A stretch of 64,000 nucleotides of DNA from Paenibacillus methanolicus (GTDB taxonomy: Bacteria; Bacillota; Bacilli; Paenibacillales; Paenibacillaceae): the NCBI RefSeq assembly GCF_008124765.1, contig NZ_VNHS01000003.1, forward strand, positions 674,076-738,075. Direction: 5' to 3'. Made by a program: the position numbers and the translations under genes. The notes beneath the pieces were generated by a model, which had not been told where the DNA came from, did no database searches, and saw nothing but the letters and a program-made list of their open reading frames with translations. Shown one piece after another: positions 45,727 to 62,738 of this stretch. Numbering within the stretch: the first letter of the stretch is position 1; each line of letters begins with the position of its first letter.

Positions 45727-45810
45727 CTTGGTCAACCCGGGGAGCGCTCTACCCCATGCACAACCGGAAGGAGTCCAGCCTCAAGGCGTACGGGGCCACG
45801 GTGCCCAGCT

Positions 45811-46979
45811 CTATTTACTGGCCGGCTCGGCCTTGTCAACCGCCCCGCCGCCGAACACCTCTTCGACAAGCCTCTGCGTCGCCTTCTGGAACGCCACTGC
45901 CAGGGACATTGCGACGTCGTCCACATAGTTCAAGGAGGCGGTCAGGGTCTTGCTGCCGTCGGGCGTGCTGTACATCAGTGCCGCGTAGCCCGAAATGCCG
46001 CCGTTGTGAGTGATGATGGTACCGTCGCCGTTCGGGCCGGCGTCCTGCACGAACACCCCCAAGCCATAGGGGATTTTGGGATGCGGCTTGCACATCTCGG
46101 CCAGCAGCGGGGCCGGGAGGAGCTTGCCGCCCAATAGCGCGGAGATGAACGTGTGGAGATCCTGGGTGGTCGAGATCATGTCACCGCCGGTGGAGATCCA
46201 GGAGGGGTTCTGGCGGGTGACGTCGATCGTCTTCTGCTCGCCGGCGTCCTCGTACCGATAGTAGGCGTGAGCGTGCGGTCCGGGGATCTCCGGCTGGGTG
46301 TCTGGTACCACGGTACCCGACAGCCCAAGCGGTCCCAGAATCAGCCGCGCATCTCCTCGGCGAGCGCGCTGCCGGTGACCTTCTCGATCAGCAGCCTGGC
46401 CAGCACGTAGTTGGTGTTGGAATAGCTCCAGTCCGTTCCCGGCTCGAATCGCACCGGCTTGGACAAGGCCAGCCGTACCAGCTCCTCCGGCCGGTAGGTC
46501 TTGAACCGGTTGTCTACCTACTCCTGGCCCTGCCAGGGGATCCCCGGCACGACCGTCCCGTCTTCGTAGTACTCGCCGGTGTAGTTGAACACCCCGCTGG
46601 TGTGTTGCAGCAGCATCCGCACCGTGATCCGCCGGTCCAGCCCGAACGCGGGCAGGTAGTCAACAACCGGGTCGTCCACCCCGATCCTGCCCTCGGCAAC
46701 CAACTGCAGCACCACGGTCGCGGTGAAGGTCTTGGTGTTGCTGCCTATCCGGAAGTGCCCGTTTGTAGGCGGCTTCGCCGCCTCGCCCAGCCTGCTCACC
46801 CCGGCGCTGCCGACCCACTCGCCCTGCTCATCGTGCACGCGCAGCTGCACCCCGAGGAAACCGGAATCGACGATCTCCTGGACGGCCTTCTGCAGCTCCG
46901 GGCGATCCTGCCCGGCAGCGGATCTTTTTTCTTTCCTATTTTCTGACAAACTAATATCTTCTGTTGTTTTCTTTTCCAT
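45811..46979 (-). pseudogene. Serine hydrolase/D-Ala-D-Ala carboxypeptidase-like gene, broken, actinobacterial look
   Basis: The gene reads in three pieces. From 46979 it encodes a beta-lactamase-fold hydrolase with the SxxK motif in GSNTKTFTA; a TAG at 46518-46520 interrupts it. The same frame continues with the second motif DWSYSNTNYVL to a TGA at 46341. A one-base shift near 46335 is then needed to reach the last part (GLSGTVVPDTQPEI through ITHNGGISGY, the HxGG motif) ending at 45811. Restored, it would be about 390 residues of the penicillin-binding/class C type. GC content is far above the neighbours and codon use is actinobacterial, while the first 20 residues (MEKKTTEDISLSENRKEKRS) are AT-rich and replace the usual signal peptide. 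It is a transferred and decayed gene. Confidence 0.75.
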
Positions 46980-47109
46980 TTCGTTTCCCTCACTTTACTT
47001 TTTTATTAGTCCTATTGTTTTAAATAGACTCTCTCCCCGCTTGGCGTTTTCCTTTATCAAAGAATCCGCTTGTGTTCTTTCACTATAGACGACTCCGAAA
47101 TGTCACCTT

Positions 47110-47811
47110 TCAGCACTTGGAGCTGCTTGTTGGATTTTTGACTGTGACTTTTGACAAATTGGCATCCATGCCTTTGAGAGCAGCAAATGTCAGTTTATCC
47201 ATCGTCGCGCCGTCAAAGCAGATCGTTTTGATCATGCGATAGTGCTTCTTAGTAAAGGTAAACCCCGGGTGGAAAGAAACATTATTTAATGTAGCGCCCT
47301 TGAACGAAGCGTTGCTTAATCCCGCTCTGTCAAACTTCACGCCGATAAACGTCTGTCCGTCGAAACGCTGCCCGCTCAGATCGGAGTACTTGAAGTCAAC
47401 CATGTCAAACAAACAGCCTTCAAATATCGTTTTTTTAAGATCCGTCGTCGTTAACGTGACGTCGGTCAGCCTTACGCCCGTGAATTTGGCTCCGTTAAGA
47501 TTCGCGCTGCTGAAGTTCGTTCGTACAAGAATCGTCTTATTGAAGCTTGCATTTGTCAGGTCAAGCGCAGACAGATTGCAGTCCGTCAGATTCGTGCCGT
47601 CAAAGTTGGCTTCGCGTACGTCGCTTCTCTTAAACGTGCTGCCGGTCAAATCCGCACCCGAAAAGTCGGAACCGTAGAGCGCGCTGCCCTTAAACTGTCC
47701 TTTATGGGCCGTAACGCCCGCTAAGTCACTCTTCGCCAGGCTGCTTCCGCTAAAGTTGGTCACGACTTGCGGTTCCAACGAGCGGGTGGTCATTGTCAAT
47801 TTCTGATTCAT
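47110..47811 (-). CDS. Pentapeptide-repeat protein
   Basis: A 233-residue protein made almost entirely of A(D/N)LxX-type pentapeptides (for example SDFSGADLTGSTFKRSDVRE), which fold into a four-sided beta helix. Some family members mimic DNA and protect gyrase from quinolones or peptides (Qnr, MfpA), others have unknown roles. It is preceded by a 19-base operator identical in its main part to one before the TetR gene just upstream, so a TetR-controlled, possibly drug-inducible, protective role is a reasonable guess. An AAGGAG site lies 12 bases before the ATG. Confidence 0.88.
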   Translation of the reverse strand: MNQKLTMTTRSLEPQVVTNFSGSSLAKSDLAGVTAHKGQFKGSALYGSDFSGADLTGSTFKRSDVREANFDGTNLTDCNLSALDLTNASFNKTILVRTNFSSANLNGAKFTGVRLTDVTLTTTDLKKTIFEGCLFDMVDFKYSDLSGQRFDGQTFIGVKFDRAGLSNASFKGATLNNVSFHPGFTFTKKHYRMIKTICFDGATMDKLTFAALKGMDANLSKVTVKNPTSSSKC

Positions 47812-47871
47812 TGCATTCCCATCTCCTTATAATAGGTTTTCTAACACACGTTTGAACCTTGATCACCCATT

Positions 47872-47890
47872 CATACCAACCGGCGGTATG
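47872..47890. promoter_or_regulatory. TetR-type operator before the pentapeptide gene
   Basis: CATACCAACCGGCGGTATG, an imperfect palindrome, matches the site at 48606-48624 (opposite strand) at 17 of 19 positions. Confidence 0.75.
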
Positions 47891-47894
47891 GATA

Positions 47895-47925
47895 GACTTA
47901 AAATTAAGCTGCCTTTTCGGCAGTT
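47895..47925 (-). terminator. Weak hairpin after the TetR gene
   Basis: Minus-strand CTGCC/GGCAG with a GAAAA loop followed by CTTAATTTTAAG, directly after the stop. It is weak and may be partial. Confidence 0.35.
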
Positions 47926-48590
47926 TAGGTTTCTTTGCTGACTTCTCTAGCTGACAAACGAAACAATTCCTCGAGTCGTAGAAGCATTTGTTCATCGAAC
48001 AGATCAAGCCCCAGGCCTTTCAATATTTCATCGAAAAACCTTAACTTGCGCAACATCATCTCGGGCGAAGCTTGGATGACCGTCGGGTTTAGCCATATGT
48101 TGGCGAGAATCATCAGCACCTCGCTAAGCTCCCTAGGGTATTCGGTTCGGATCGATCCGTCTATCATACCCTGTTCGATAATGGGCTGGATGTAGATGGG
48201 TACGGCTTTATGGATGATGTTCTCGATCCGTGCCGCCAGCATCTTCGGATTGCGCAAGAGGTTCGGTGCCACCGATGCCAATTCGTCTTGGGCGGGATTG
48301 TCGAGAGAGACGCGGGAAATTTTGCGAAGCTTTTCCAGTCCGCTCAGCTCCTTGTCGTCCCGGACACCCGACAGCATCTCGTCAACACCTTTGAACAAAT
48401 GGTTGGTGACGGCCTCCAAGATCTCCTCTTTCGACTTGAAGTGATAGTAAATCGCACCTTTTGTCAGCCCGCCCAGCTCGTTGATGATATCCTGAATGGA
48501 TGTCTGCTCGTATCCTTTTTGAATGAACAGGTTAAGAGCTACGGTTAGGATTTGGTTGATTGTCTCTTCAGGATATTTATAACTTGCCAT
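47925..48590 (-). CDS. TetR-family transcriptional regulator
   Basis: A 221-residue regulator with the TetR helix-turn-helix at residues 5-50 (QTSIQDIINELGGLTKGAIY, then YHFKSKEEIL) and a helical ligand domain. I choose ATG 48590, which has GGGGAG 7 bases upstream; the longer frame from 48608 would begin inside the operator. It probably represses itself and the downstream pentapeptide-repeat gene through the two matching palindromes and is released by a small hydrophobic molecule. Confidence 0.9.
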   Translation of the reverse strand: MASYKYPEETINQILTVALNLFIQKGYEQTSIQDIINELGGLTKGAIYYHFKSKEEILEAVTNHLFKGVDEMLSGVRDDKELSGLEKLRKISRVSLDNPAQDELASVAPNLLRNPKMLAARIENIIHKAVPIYIQPIIEQGMIDGSIRTEYPRELSEVLMILANIWLNPTVIQASPEMMLRKLRFFDEILKGLGLDLFDEQMLLRLEELFRLSAREVSKET

Positions 48591-48605
48591 TCGTCTCTCC
48601 CCTTG

Positions 48606-48624
48606 CATACGTTCGGTTGGTATG
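48606..48624. promoter_or_regulatory. TetR-type operator before the TetR gene
   Basis: CATACGTTCGGTTGGTATG lies 16 bases before the chosen start. Its reverse complement shares CATACCAACCG...GTATG with the site at 47872. Confidence 0.75.
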
Positions 48625-48735
48625 TATTAAATAATTGATTTGGGTGTTCGGGCGTAAGCAGATAGCCGTTCAGGGCAGATCGCACCTAAGACGCCTCACG
48701 AATAACCATATTATTGAGAATCAACCTTGTTGGGG

Positions 48736-48765
48736 TAAAAAAAGTCGCATTTCCGCGACTTTTAA
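48736..48765. terminator. Bidirectional terminator
   Basis: Stem AAAAGTCGC/GCGACTTTT (48740-48748, 48755-48763) with a 6-base loop and A/T runs on both sides. It isolates the TetR gene from the large gene ending at 49091. Confidence 0.75.
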
Positions 48766-49001
48766 ACATATATGCTCTTGTCACCCGACAACAAACAAGC
48801 GACGACGGCGAGCGCTCACACGCGAAACGAACATAACAGATGAAGCTGACGTTCAGCATATCGACATTCAGTAATCGCCTTGCCTGCCTTATGCCCGGTT
48901 AACCGGCCGCATGCTCCGAATATGCCTGACGGCACTCGATTTCAGCCAAGCTGCTTCTCCAGAACAATGCTGCCAATCGAACGCTCTCCTTCTAGCAAGA
49001 A

Positions 49002-49026
49002 GGGAGATTTCATGCCGAAATCTCCC
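49002..49026 (-). terminator. Hairpin after the large secreted protein gene
   Basis: Perfect 10-base stem GGGAGATTTC/GAAATCTCCC with a 5-base loop, 65 bases past the stop at 49091; a short TTCTT follows on the minus strand. The remaining sequence to 48766 shows no gene. Confidence 0.55.
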
Positions 49027-49090
49027 CTATGCTTCTCCAGCCTTAAGCTGACTCGTTAAACAAATCGACCATTCATTTTTGCCAATATAC

Positions 49091-56248
<7,158 letters not shown>

Positions 56249-56349
56249 TCAACTCCTATTCAAATAATGGTCATCCCCCAAATCCGGTTCTTCTTCCATG
56301 CCGCTAGGTAACAATTCCAGCGCATCCCCCCTCTCATCGCCTTCCTCGA

Positions 56350-57270
56350 TTAGAACAATGAGCTCTCCTTATTCACCCGCTTCACAGCTTCATTCGTCAT
56401 CAGAATGATCAGGAAGCAGAGCACGGACTGGTACAGGCCAACCGCAGCAGCCATCCCGAATTCCTGCATATCCAGCAGCGAGCGGAAGGAGAAGGTGTCG
56501 ATAATGTCCGTCTTGTCGTATAGCAGCCCGTTATTCCCGATGAGCTGGTAGAACAGGCCGAAGTCGCCTCTGGCAATTTGGCTGACCTTGAGCAGCAGGA
56601 GGACGATCATCGTCGGGACGATCGACGGGAGGGTAATATAGAAGATTCGCTGCAGCACGTTCGCACCGTCGATTTTGGCGGCCTCGTACATTTCCGTATC
56701 AATGCCGGCGATGCTCGCCAGATAGATGACGGTGCCATACCCAACTGCCTTCCAAGCGCTGAAGAAGACCAAGATATACGGCCATAAGCCTGGCGTATTA
56801 TAAAAGTTGACCGGCGGGAAGCCGAGCGACTTCAACAGCGTATTAATCGAGCCGAACTCATAATTGAGGAAGTTATAGACGATGGCTCCGGCGACCACCC
56901 ATGAAATGAAATAAGGGAGGAAGATCACCGACTGCAATATTTTTTTGAACACCTTGCCTGCCAGCTCGAACAGAATCACCGCAATCGTAATTTCCAGCAC
57001 GTTGTTCACAATCATGAAGACCACGTTATACACGATCGTATTCTTCGTCACCAGCCATGCTTTGCCGGATTGAAAGAAGAATTCGAAATTTTCGAAGCCT
57101 GCCCATGGACTGCCGAAGATGCCATCCGTATATGTGTAGGATTTGAAGGCCACGATCATGCCCGCCATCGGGAAATAACTAAAGACGAGAAAGAATACGA
57201 AAGCGGGCAGCATCATCACGTACATCGTGCGATTTTTCCGCAAATCGTGCGCTATGCGCTTCATCCGCAT
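56350..57270 (-). CDS. ABC sugar permease (LplB/YtcP-type, first subunit)
   Basis: A 306-residue permease with six predicted membrane helices and the cytoplasmic EAA loop (EMYEAAKIDGANVLQRIFYI) that contacts the ATPase. It belongs to the CUT1 carbohydrate class of the LplB kind. It lies between the binding-protein gene and the large lyase-like gene. No ATPase gene is present, so a shared MsmX-type ATPase encoded elsewhere should energise it. A GGAGGCG site precedes the ATG. Confidence 0.92.
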   Translation of the reverse strand: MRMKRIAHDLRKNRTMYVMMLPAFVFFLVFSYFPMAGMIVAFKSYTYTDGIFGSPWAGFENFEFFFQSGKAWLVTKNTIVYNVVFMIVNNVLEITIAVILFELAGKVFKKILQSVIFLPYFISWVVAGAIVYNFLNYEFGSINTLLKSLGFPPVNFYNTPGLWPYILVFFSAWKAVGYGTVIYLASIAGIDTEMYEAAKIDGANVLQRIFYITLPSIVPTMIVLLLLKVSQIARGDFGLFYQLIGNNGLLYDKTDIIDTFSFRSLLDMQEFGMAAAVGLYQSVLCFLIILMTNEAVKRVNKESSLF

Positions 57271-57346
57271 ACGGACGCCTCCTAAGTAACGAAAGAACGA
57301 GAGCGACTGTTGGTTGATCTTGCAGCCTCTCTCGTCCTTGTTCCCT

Positions 57347-58915
57347 CTATTTCTTCACATTCTTCAGATACTCATCGATCTGCCTCTGCGCTTCAACCTT
57401 CAGCTTATCGAGGCCTGCTTCCTTAAACTTGGCGTTAAGCGTGTTCACGGCCTCCACCGGGTCGTTCACGATGCCAAGCGTAATGGGCAGCATGTATTGG
57501 TCCTTCACATTCTTGATCGCGGCCAATTCATTCTTGATGTTCGACGTATCGAGCACGAAATTAAGCAGCGGATTCGTAATCGCGCTTTTCGTCCATGCTT
57601 CTTTAATCGCCGCAACCTCATCGGGTTCATCGGCAAGCGGCTTGATCAGTCCTTGCGTTCTCCAACCCCACGGCGAACCAGCATCGACTCTGTAGCCGGA
57701 ATCGGTGCCGCCCAGCGCCTTCACTTTGTTATCGGATGTCAATTCGTAATGCTTGCCTTTGATGCCATAGGTCGTCAGATTGAAGTACGCCTCGTTATTC
57801 CGCAGCAAATCGAGCAGCATCAAAGCTCGTTCCGGATGCTTGGAATTCGCGTTGATGGACATGCCGTTGCCGATGTACGGATTCACGTAAGTCGCTTTAC
57901 CGTTATACAGATCAAACAGCTCGACCTTCCATTCCGGATGCTGCTGATTGGCAGCCGTTACATTCAGACTCATACTTTGAATATTGCCGGCCATCGAGGC
58001 GCTCTTCCCGGCCAGGAAAGATTCCGGGATCGGCGTCTTGTTAAGCATCGCATTCTGCGACCAGTAGCCCTTCTTGCTCCAATCGGCCATTTTCTTCGCG
58101 AATTCCAAATATTGCGGCGTCTGCGCAATGTCGACCAGCTTGCCAGAGGCGTCCTTCAAGTCCACCGTCACATGCGAATTACCGATCACGTACTTGGGCG
58201 TAAATTCGGTTCCGACAATGAAATCGTATAGGGTATAGGCGCCGATTCCTTCATCAAAAGGAACCAGATTCGGCTCATTCTTGGCTATGGCGTCCAGATA
58301 TTTCTCGAAATCGTCGATCGTTTTGAGCGGCGGGATGTTGTGCTTCTCCCGTAAATCCCCTCTGACGCCAACGACAGCCATCGAGAAGTCCTTCGTCGAG
58401 GCAGGAGCCATATAGATTTTGCCTTTCACCTTTGCTTGTTCCCAGGCCTCCGGTGGCATTTCCTTCATCGTCAGCGGAGCATACGTGTTCAGCAGCTCCG
58501 GCGTGAGCTCAAGGTATGCGCCTTTCAACGCCTGCTCGCCATATTTAACCCAGTTCGCGGAGAACACCAAGTCAAATTCCTCGCCTGTTGCGAACAGCAG
58601 CGGGTACTTCTGCAGGTAATCTCCCCAGGAGAGGAAAATAGGCTCGACCGTTGCATTGATATCGCGTTTGAGCATCTTATTGATTTCATCGTAGATAAGC
58701 CCTATATCTTTGGGCTGTTCGCCAACCAGGTACATCTTCAGCTTCACTTCTTCGCTAATATCCGGCTTGCCCGCTTCAGACGATGTGTTCGTGCTTTTGC
58801 CGGTGTCGGCGCTCGATGCCGGCGGTGCATTTTCCTTCTCCGCGTTGTTCGAACAGCCTGCCGCAAACATGACCAGAGCTAAGCTAAGCACCATCAGCAG
58901 CTTTACAGGTTTCAT
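57347..58915 (-). CDS. Extracellular solute-binding lipoprotein (LplA-type)
   Basis: A 522-residue lipoprotein from ATG 58915 (KLLMVLSLALVMFAAGCSNN; lipobox FAAGC). A longer frame to 59230 adds residues with no family match and overlaps the permease gene. The body is the long family-1 type with WRTQGLIKPLADEPDEVAAI and an N-terminal serine/threonine-rich linker. It captures the oligosaccharide for the two permeases encoded on either side of it. The order permease, binding protein, permease, lyase is a complete uptake and cleavage unit. Confidence 0.92.
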   Translation of the reverse strand: MKPVKLLMVLSLALVMFAAGCSNNAEKENAPPASSADTGKSTNTSSEAGKPDISEEVKLKMYLVGEQPKDIGLIYDEINKMLKRDINATVEPIFLSWGDYLQKYPLLFATGEEFDLVFSANWVKYGEQALKGAYLELTPELLNTYAPLTMKEMPPEAWEQAKVKGKIYMAPASTKDFSMAVVGVRGDLREKHNIPPLKTIDDFEKYLDAIAKNEPNLVPFDEGIGAYTLYDFIVGTEFTPKYVIGNSHVTVDLKDASGKLVDIAQTPQYLEFAKKMADWSKKGYWSQNAMLNKTPIPESFLAGKSASMAGNIQSMSLNVTAANQQHPEWKVELFDLYNGKATYVNPYIGNGMSINANSKHPERALMLLDLLRNNEAYFNLTTYGIKGKHYELTSDNKVKALGGTDSGYRVDAGSPWGWRTQGLIKPLADEPDEVAAIKEAWTKSAITNPLLNFVLDTSNIKNELAAIKNVKDQYMLPITLGIVNDPVEAVNTLNAKFKEAGLDKLKVEAQRQIDEYLKNVKK

Positions 58916-58977
58916 CGATCCATTCCGCCCCCTTTTTACTTGGATCTCGCATGTATGATGAGCGGCCGAAGCCGGGG

Positions 58978-59868
58978 TCATCCTTTTACCGAACCGATCG
59001 TAATGCCTTGAATAAAGTACTTCTGCACAAACGGATACAGCAGCACGATTGGCCCGGTGGCAATAACCGTCATCGCCAGCTTGAACGACTCCTTCGGCGT
59101 CTCCATGACGACCGCCCCTTGCGATGCAACCGAGGCATTCGCGAACGACATGCTGTTCAACACTTGGTAAAGAAAATATTGCAGCGGATACAGATGCTCT
59201 TTGTTGATGAATAACGTGGCGTGATACCAATCATTCCAATAATTCAAGGCAATGAACAGGCCGATTGTAGCCAGCGCCGGCTTGGACAGAGGCAAGATGA
59301 CGGAGACGAAGATGCGGAAGTCTCCCGCGCCATCCATCTTGGCCGACTCGCTGATTGCATCAGGGATGGTCGAGCTGATGAAGCTTCTCATAATAATGAT
59401 GTAGAACACATTCAACAGAGAAGGCACGATCAAGGCAAGCAGCGAATCCTTCCACCCTAGGTACTTCACGATCAGGATATACCAAGGCACAAGTCCGCCC
59501 GAGAATAGCGTGGTGAAAAAGAAATAGAAGGCAAACATATTCCGGTACGTGAAGTCTTTCCGTCCCAGCACATAAGCGGTCATCGCCGTTATGAACAGCC
59601 CTGCTAACGTGCCTATGACCGTGACGAGCAGCGTGATCTGATAGGCGGATGCGATCTGCCGCGGATTATCGAAGATGAACTGATAAGCATCCAAAGAAAA
59701 GCGTTGCGGGAATAAGCTGTAACCGTTCTTAATAATGTGCGACTCCTCGGTTATGGAACCGACCGCAATCATAAGGAAGGGGATTAAACACATCGCCGCG
59801 AACAACATGATCAACAGATAGCCGACCAGATTGAACCCCATTTTCTCTAACGTCAACTTGCTCTTCAT
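58978..59868 (-). CDS. ABC sugar permease (YtcP/MalG-type, second subunit)
   Basis: A 296-residue permease from ATG 59868 with a GGAGGGATCC ribosome site; the longer frame from 60132 reaches into the divergent regulator gene and is unlikely. It has six predicted helices and the EAA loop DAISESAKMDGAGDFRIFVS, the MalG-type second subunit of CUT1 importers. First gene of the importer operon, divergent from the AraC-type regulator with about 240 bases between; that gap should hold both promoters. Confidence 0.92.
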   Translation of the reverse strand: MKSKLTLEKMGFNLVGYLLIMLFAAMCLIPFLMIAVGSITEESHIIKNGYSLFPQRFSLDAYQFIFDNPRQIASAYQITLLVTVIGTLAGLFITAMTAYVLGRKDFTYRNMFAFYFFFTTLFSGGLVPWYILIVKYLGWKDSLLALIVPSLLNVFYIIIMRSFISSTIPDAISESAKMDGAGDFRIFVSVILPLSKPALATIGLFIALNYWNDWYHATLFINKEHLYPLQYFLYQVLNSMSFANASVASQGAVVMETPKESFKLAMTVIATGPIVLLYPFVQKYFIQGITIGSVKG

Positions 59869-60107
59869 GGATCCCTCCGTCGATATGGCGTTGTACAGGT
59901 CAACCGGTTTCCTAATCCCATAGTAGACGACGGCCCCGCGCCCCGTATACTTCAAAAACCGTTGAAACTGCTGTGCTTTTTTGTGGAATCCCGCTATACG
60001 AATCTGCTCCGCTTTACATTTTTTGTACATGGGCTTACCCGTTCTTCTAAATTTCTTTATAATAATGACAACATCGATTCTCCATAACGAAGGAGCATGG
60101 ATAACGG

Positions 60108-62354
60108 ATGAAATTGATTGCAGCCCGCGCACCGAACAGGCTCTACGCCAGCATCTTTCTGTCCCTCATCGTTTGCATCCTCCTTACCGTCGTCACCTTG
60201 TCCTTCACGCTCTATTCCAGCTTCGAGAAGATCGCCTTATCGAACCTATATGCTTCGGAGAAGAACAGCTTGTCCCAGACGAGCTACGGCGCCAAGTCAA
60301 TGATTGAGAACTCCACCAATTATGCGCTTCAGCTTTATGAGGACCCTCGCTTCGACCGGCTGCTGCATTATCCTTCGCCGGGGAGCGCGGAGATTACCGC
60401 CGCTCTGAATCATCTCAATACTTACTTGAATGTGAACTATTTCTTCCATTCCATTTACCTTTACAGCAAGAGCTCGAAGACGTTCTACGCCTCCACCCCT
60501 TCCTATGTCAATGCCGTTCAAAGCTTCGAGGATTTCTATGATGGGGACGCCCGCAAACTGATCGAGAACTTCAGCAGCTATAAACGCCTTGCGCCTATTC
60601 CCCGGGCAATACCTGTTCAGACTCCCTTCCAAGACACCAAAACCGCCAACGTGTATACATTCGTATTTTACGATCTGCTGGGACAATCCAAGGAGCTCGA
60701 CAATGTCATCATCCTGAACGTCCCTGAGCGATGGATGAAGGAAGCGATCCTAAGCCTGGATAAAGATCAGACTGGATCCACGTTTATCATTGACAGTGCG
60801 GGTACGCTGGTCACCAGCACCGATACGATGCCTTTCTTGGCTAATTTGCAGAATAAGCCCTATGTGAACAAGGTGTTGGCTGCCTCTGACAGTCAAGCCT
60901 CCGATTATTTTGTCGATGAAGTGGAAGGGGTCAAATCGCTCGTCGTCTATTCGAAGCATGAGGTCACGAATTGGATCTTCATACGGGTGCTGCCTTACGA
61001 GACGATATTGGGAAAGATCGAGACGATGAAGAATACAGTGCTTCTGATCTGCTTCGTCATTCTGCTGATCGGGCTTGGCATTTCCTTCTTCCTGTCGAAA
61101 TCGCTGTATAAGCCTATCGATAAGGTCATCGTCAGATTGAACGTGCTGATGAAAGAAAAGCACACTCATCTTGATAAATGGAAGCAGAATTTTCTGCGCC
61201 AGCTGCTGCATCATAGCGCGAATATGAAGCCTCATGATCTGGAGAAGGAGCTCCAGGAATTGGATCTCGCCCTGGATCCTGCCAGAGATTATGCGGTTAT
61301 CCTTTTCGTTATCGACCGTTTCGACTCGATTTCACGTCAGTATCCCTATAAAGACCGGCTGCTGCTCAAGTATGGCGTGATGAATATCGCATCCGAATGG
61401 TTCACCAGACTGGGGCGCTGCGAATGTATCGATGACGATGAGAAGAGCATTGCTATACTTCTGAACGGGCGTCTTCAGGACGAACATGCATTGATCGATG
61501 CCGTACATAACGTGCAGAATTCCGTCGAGCACTATCTCAATCTGTCCATTTCTGCTTCCATTAGCCAAATTGGTGACCGTCTGACCGAAGTATCCGACTT
61601 GTATAAAGAAGCCCACCAGCAGTTAGGATGGAAATTCATGGTTGGCTATCGTTGTATCCTGCATAATCGTCTGCATGGTTCGGACGCGCCGGCTCCCTTC
61701 ATCTATCCCGCCCAGCTGGAGAGCAACATGCTGGAGACGCTTAAGCTGGGTAAAGCAGCAGAGTCGAAGCGATGGTTCGGCGAAATCGTGGATTCCGTCA
61801 CCTCCTCCCCCTACGTCGCGTACAACATGCTGTTTAACCAATTGGCCTTCTCGATCAGTACGATATCGGCCCACATGGACAAGAGCGCAGGCCGAAGAGC
61901 AGATTATGATTTTGGCGCGTTCATCAATCAGATGCATAAGCTGGAGACGCTGCAGGAGGTTCGGATGCATTTCTGCGAGTTGATCGATCAGTTATGCTTC
62001 GGCTTCAAAGACAAAAAAAGCGCCAAGCATGACAGCTTGATCGCTTCCATTGACCGAATCATTCAGCAGAATTATGCCGACCGGGAATTATCCTTAAACA
62101 AAATCGCAGAGCTCCTGGATCTGTCCCCTGCCTATCTGGGGCGTATCTTCAAGCAGATTACCAATAAGTCACTCCCCGATTATGTCAATGAATTCCGGAT
62201 CGTCCGGGCGAAGGAACTGCTCGCCTCCACGCCTCATTCGATTGAGGAGATCTCGCAGAGGACCGGCTATAATCAAAGCACCTACTTCTATAAGGTGTTC
62301 AAAAAATATGCCGGGATTACGCCAGCCGAATATCGCCAGAATGCGAGTGAATAG
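60108..62354 (+). CDS. Membrane-bound AraC-type regulator with extracellular sensor domain
   Basis: A 748-residue protein: transmembrane helix at about 12-37 (LSLIVCILLTVVTLSFTLYS), an extracellular sensor of the Cache type, a second helix at about 305-325 (VLLICFVILLIGLGISFFLS), a cytoplasmic linker, and a C-terminal double helix-turn-helix AraC domain at about 650-745 (LNKIAELLDLSPAYLGRIFK, RTGYNQSTYFYKVFKKYAGI). It is a one-component sensor-regulator common in Paenibacillus glycan loci. Its position opposite the importer operon makes it the probable activator of the importer and the heparinase-like gene. Confidence 0.92.
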   Translation: MKLIAARAPNRLYASIFLSLIVCILLTVVTLSFTLYSSFEKIALSNLYASEKNSLSQTSYGAKSMIENSTNYALQLYEDPRFDRLLHYPSPGSAEITAALNHLNTYLNVNYFFHSIYLYSKSSKTFYASTPSYVNAVQSFEDFYDGDARKLIENFSSYKRLAPIPRAIPVQTPFQDTKTANVYTFVFYDLLGQSKELDNVIILNVPERWMKEAILSLDKDQTGSTFIIDSAGTLVTSTDTMPFLANLQNKPYVNKVLAASDSQASDYFVDEVEGVKSLVVYSKHEVTNWIFIRVLPYETILGKIETMKNTVLLICFVILLIGLGISFFLSKSLYKPIDKVIVRLNVLMKEKHTHLDKWKQNFLRQLLHHSANMKPHDLEKELQELDLALDPARDYAVILFVIDRFDSISRQYPYKDRLLLKYGVMNIASEWFTRLGRCECIDDDEKSIAILLNGRLQDEHALIDAVHNVQNSVEHYLNLSISASISQIGDRLTEVSDLYKEAHQQLGWKFMVGYRCILHNRLHGSDAPAPFIYPAQLESNMLETLKLGKAAESKRWFGEIVDSVTSSPYVAYNMLFNQLAFSISTISAHMDKSAGRRADYDFGAFINQMHKLETLQEVRMHFCELIDQLCFGFKDKKSAKHDSLIASIDRIIQQNYADRELSLNKIAELLDLSPAYLGRIFKQITNKSLPDYVNEFRIVRAKELLASTPHSIEEISQRTGYNQSTYFYKVFKKYAGITPAEYRQNASE

Positions 62355-62654
62355 ATGATTTCGTTAATTGTCGTATCTTATTTCACCCCACCCGCTGCGG
62401 CCGGAGCTTAGGCGGTTGCTCTCCTTCGGAATCGGGCAACCATATGCTGCGCCGGCAAGCCGCTCCTGCAGCTAGGCCTTCGCCGTCTCGATCATGCCGC
62501 ATCGGTCAATGCGGCAATCGCGGTGCAGGCCAACGCCTTTATTCCCGAATTCATTAGAAAAAAACGTAAGTGCTCGTTAATTCAGTATACATCCGATGAA
62601 TATTTATGCACATGCAGTATTCCTTTAATCCAAGTCAATCGTGCAACAAAAAAA
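62355..62654. other. Gene-free 300-base interval
   Basis: No intact gene is seen. Short frames on both strands are interrupted by stops, so it is probably decayed DNA left by insertion of the mobile element on its right. Confidence 0.4.
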
Positions 62655-62699
62655 GGGGGTGTCCCAAAAGTCATCAAATGATGACGATGAGACACCCCC
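62655..62699. repeat. 45-base near-palindrome, likely IS end or terminator
   Basis: GGGGGTGTC (62655) pairs with GACACCCCC (62691), with inner GTCATC/GATGAC. GGGGGTGTCCCAAAAGTC looks like the terminal repeat of IS1182-type elements; on the minus strand a run of seven T follows, as in a terminator. Confidence 0.55.
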
Positions 62700-62738
62700 G
62701 TTTTCTTACAACATCTTTGGTTACCGTATCCACTGCGC

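Noticed and set aside
59868..60132. Long N-terminal extension of the MalG-type permease to 60132
   Set aside because: It would overlap the divergent AraC-type gene; ATG 59868 has a strong ribosome site and a family-like start.
62655..62699. Reading the near-palindrome as a simple terminator of the AraC-type gene
   Set aside because: The T run is on the minus strand, opposite to that gene, and the sequence resembles an IS end; it is kept as a repeat.
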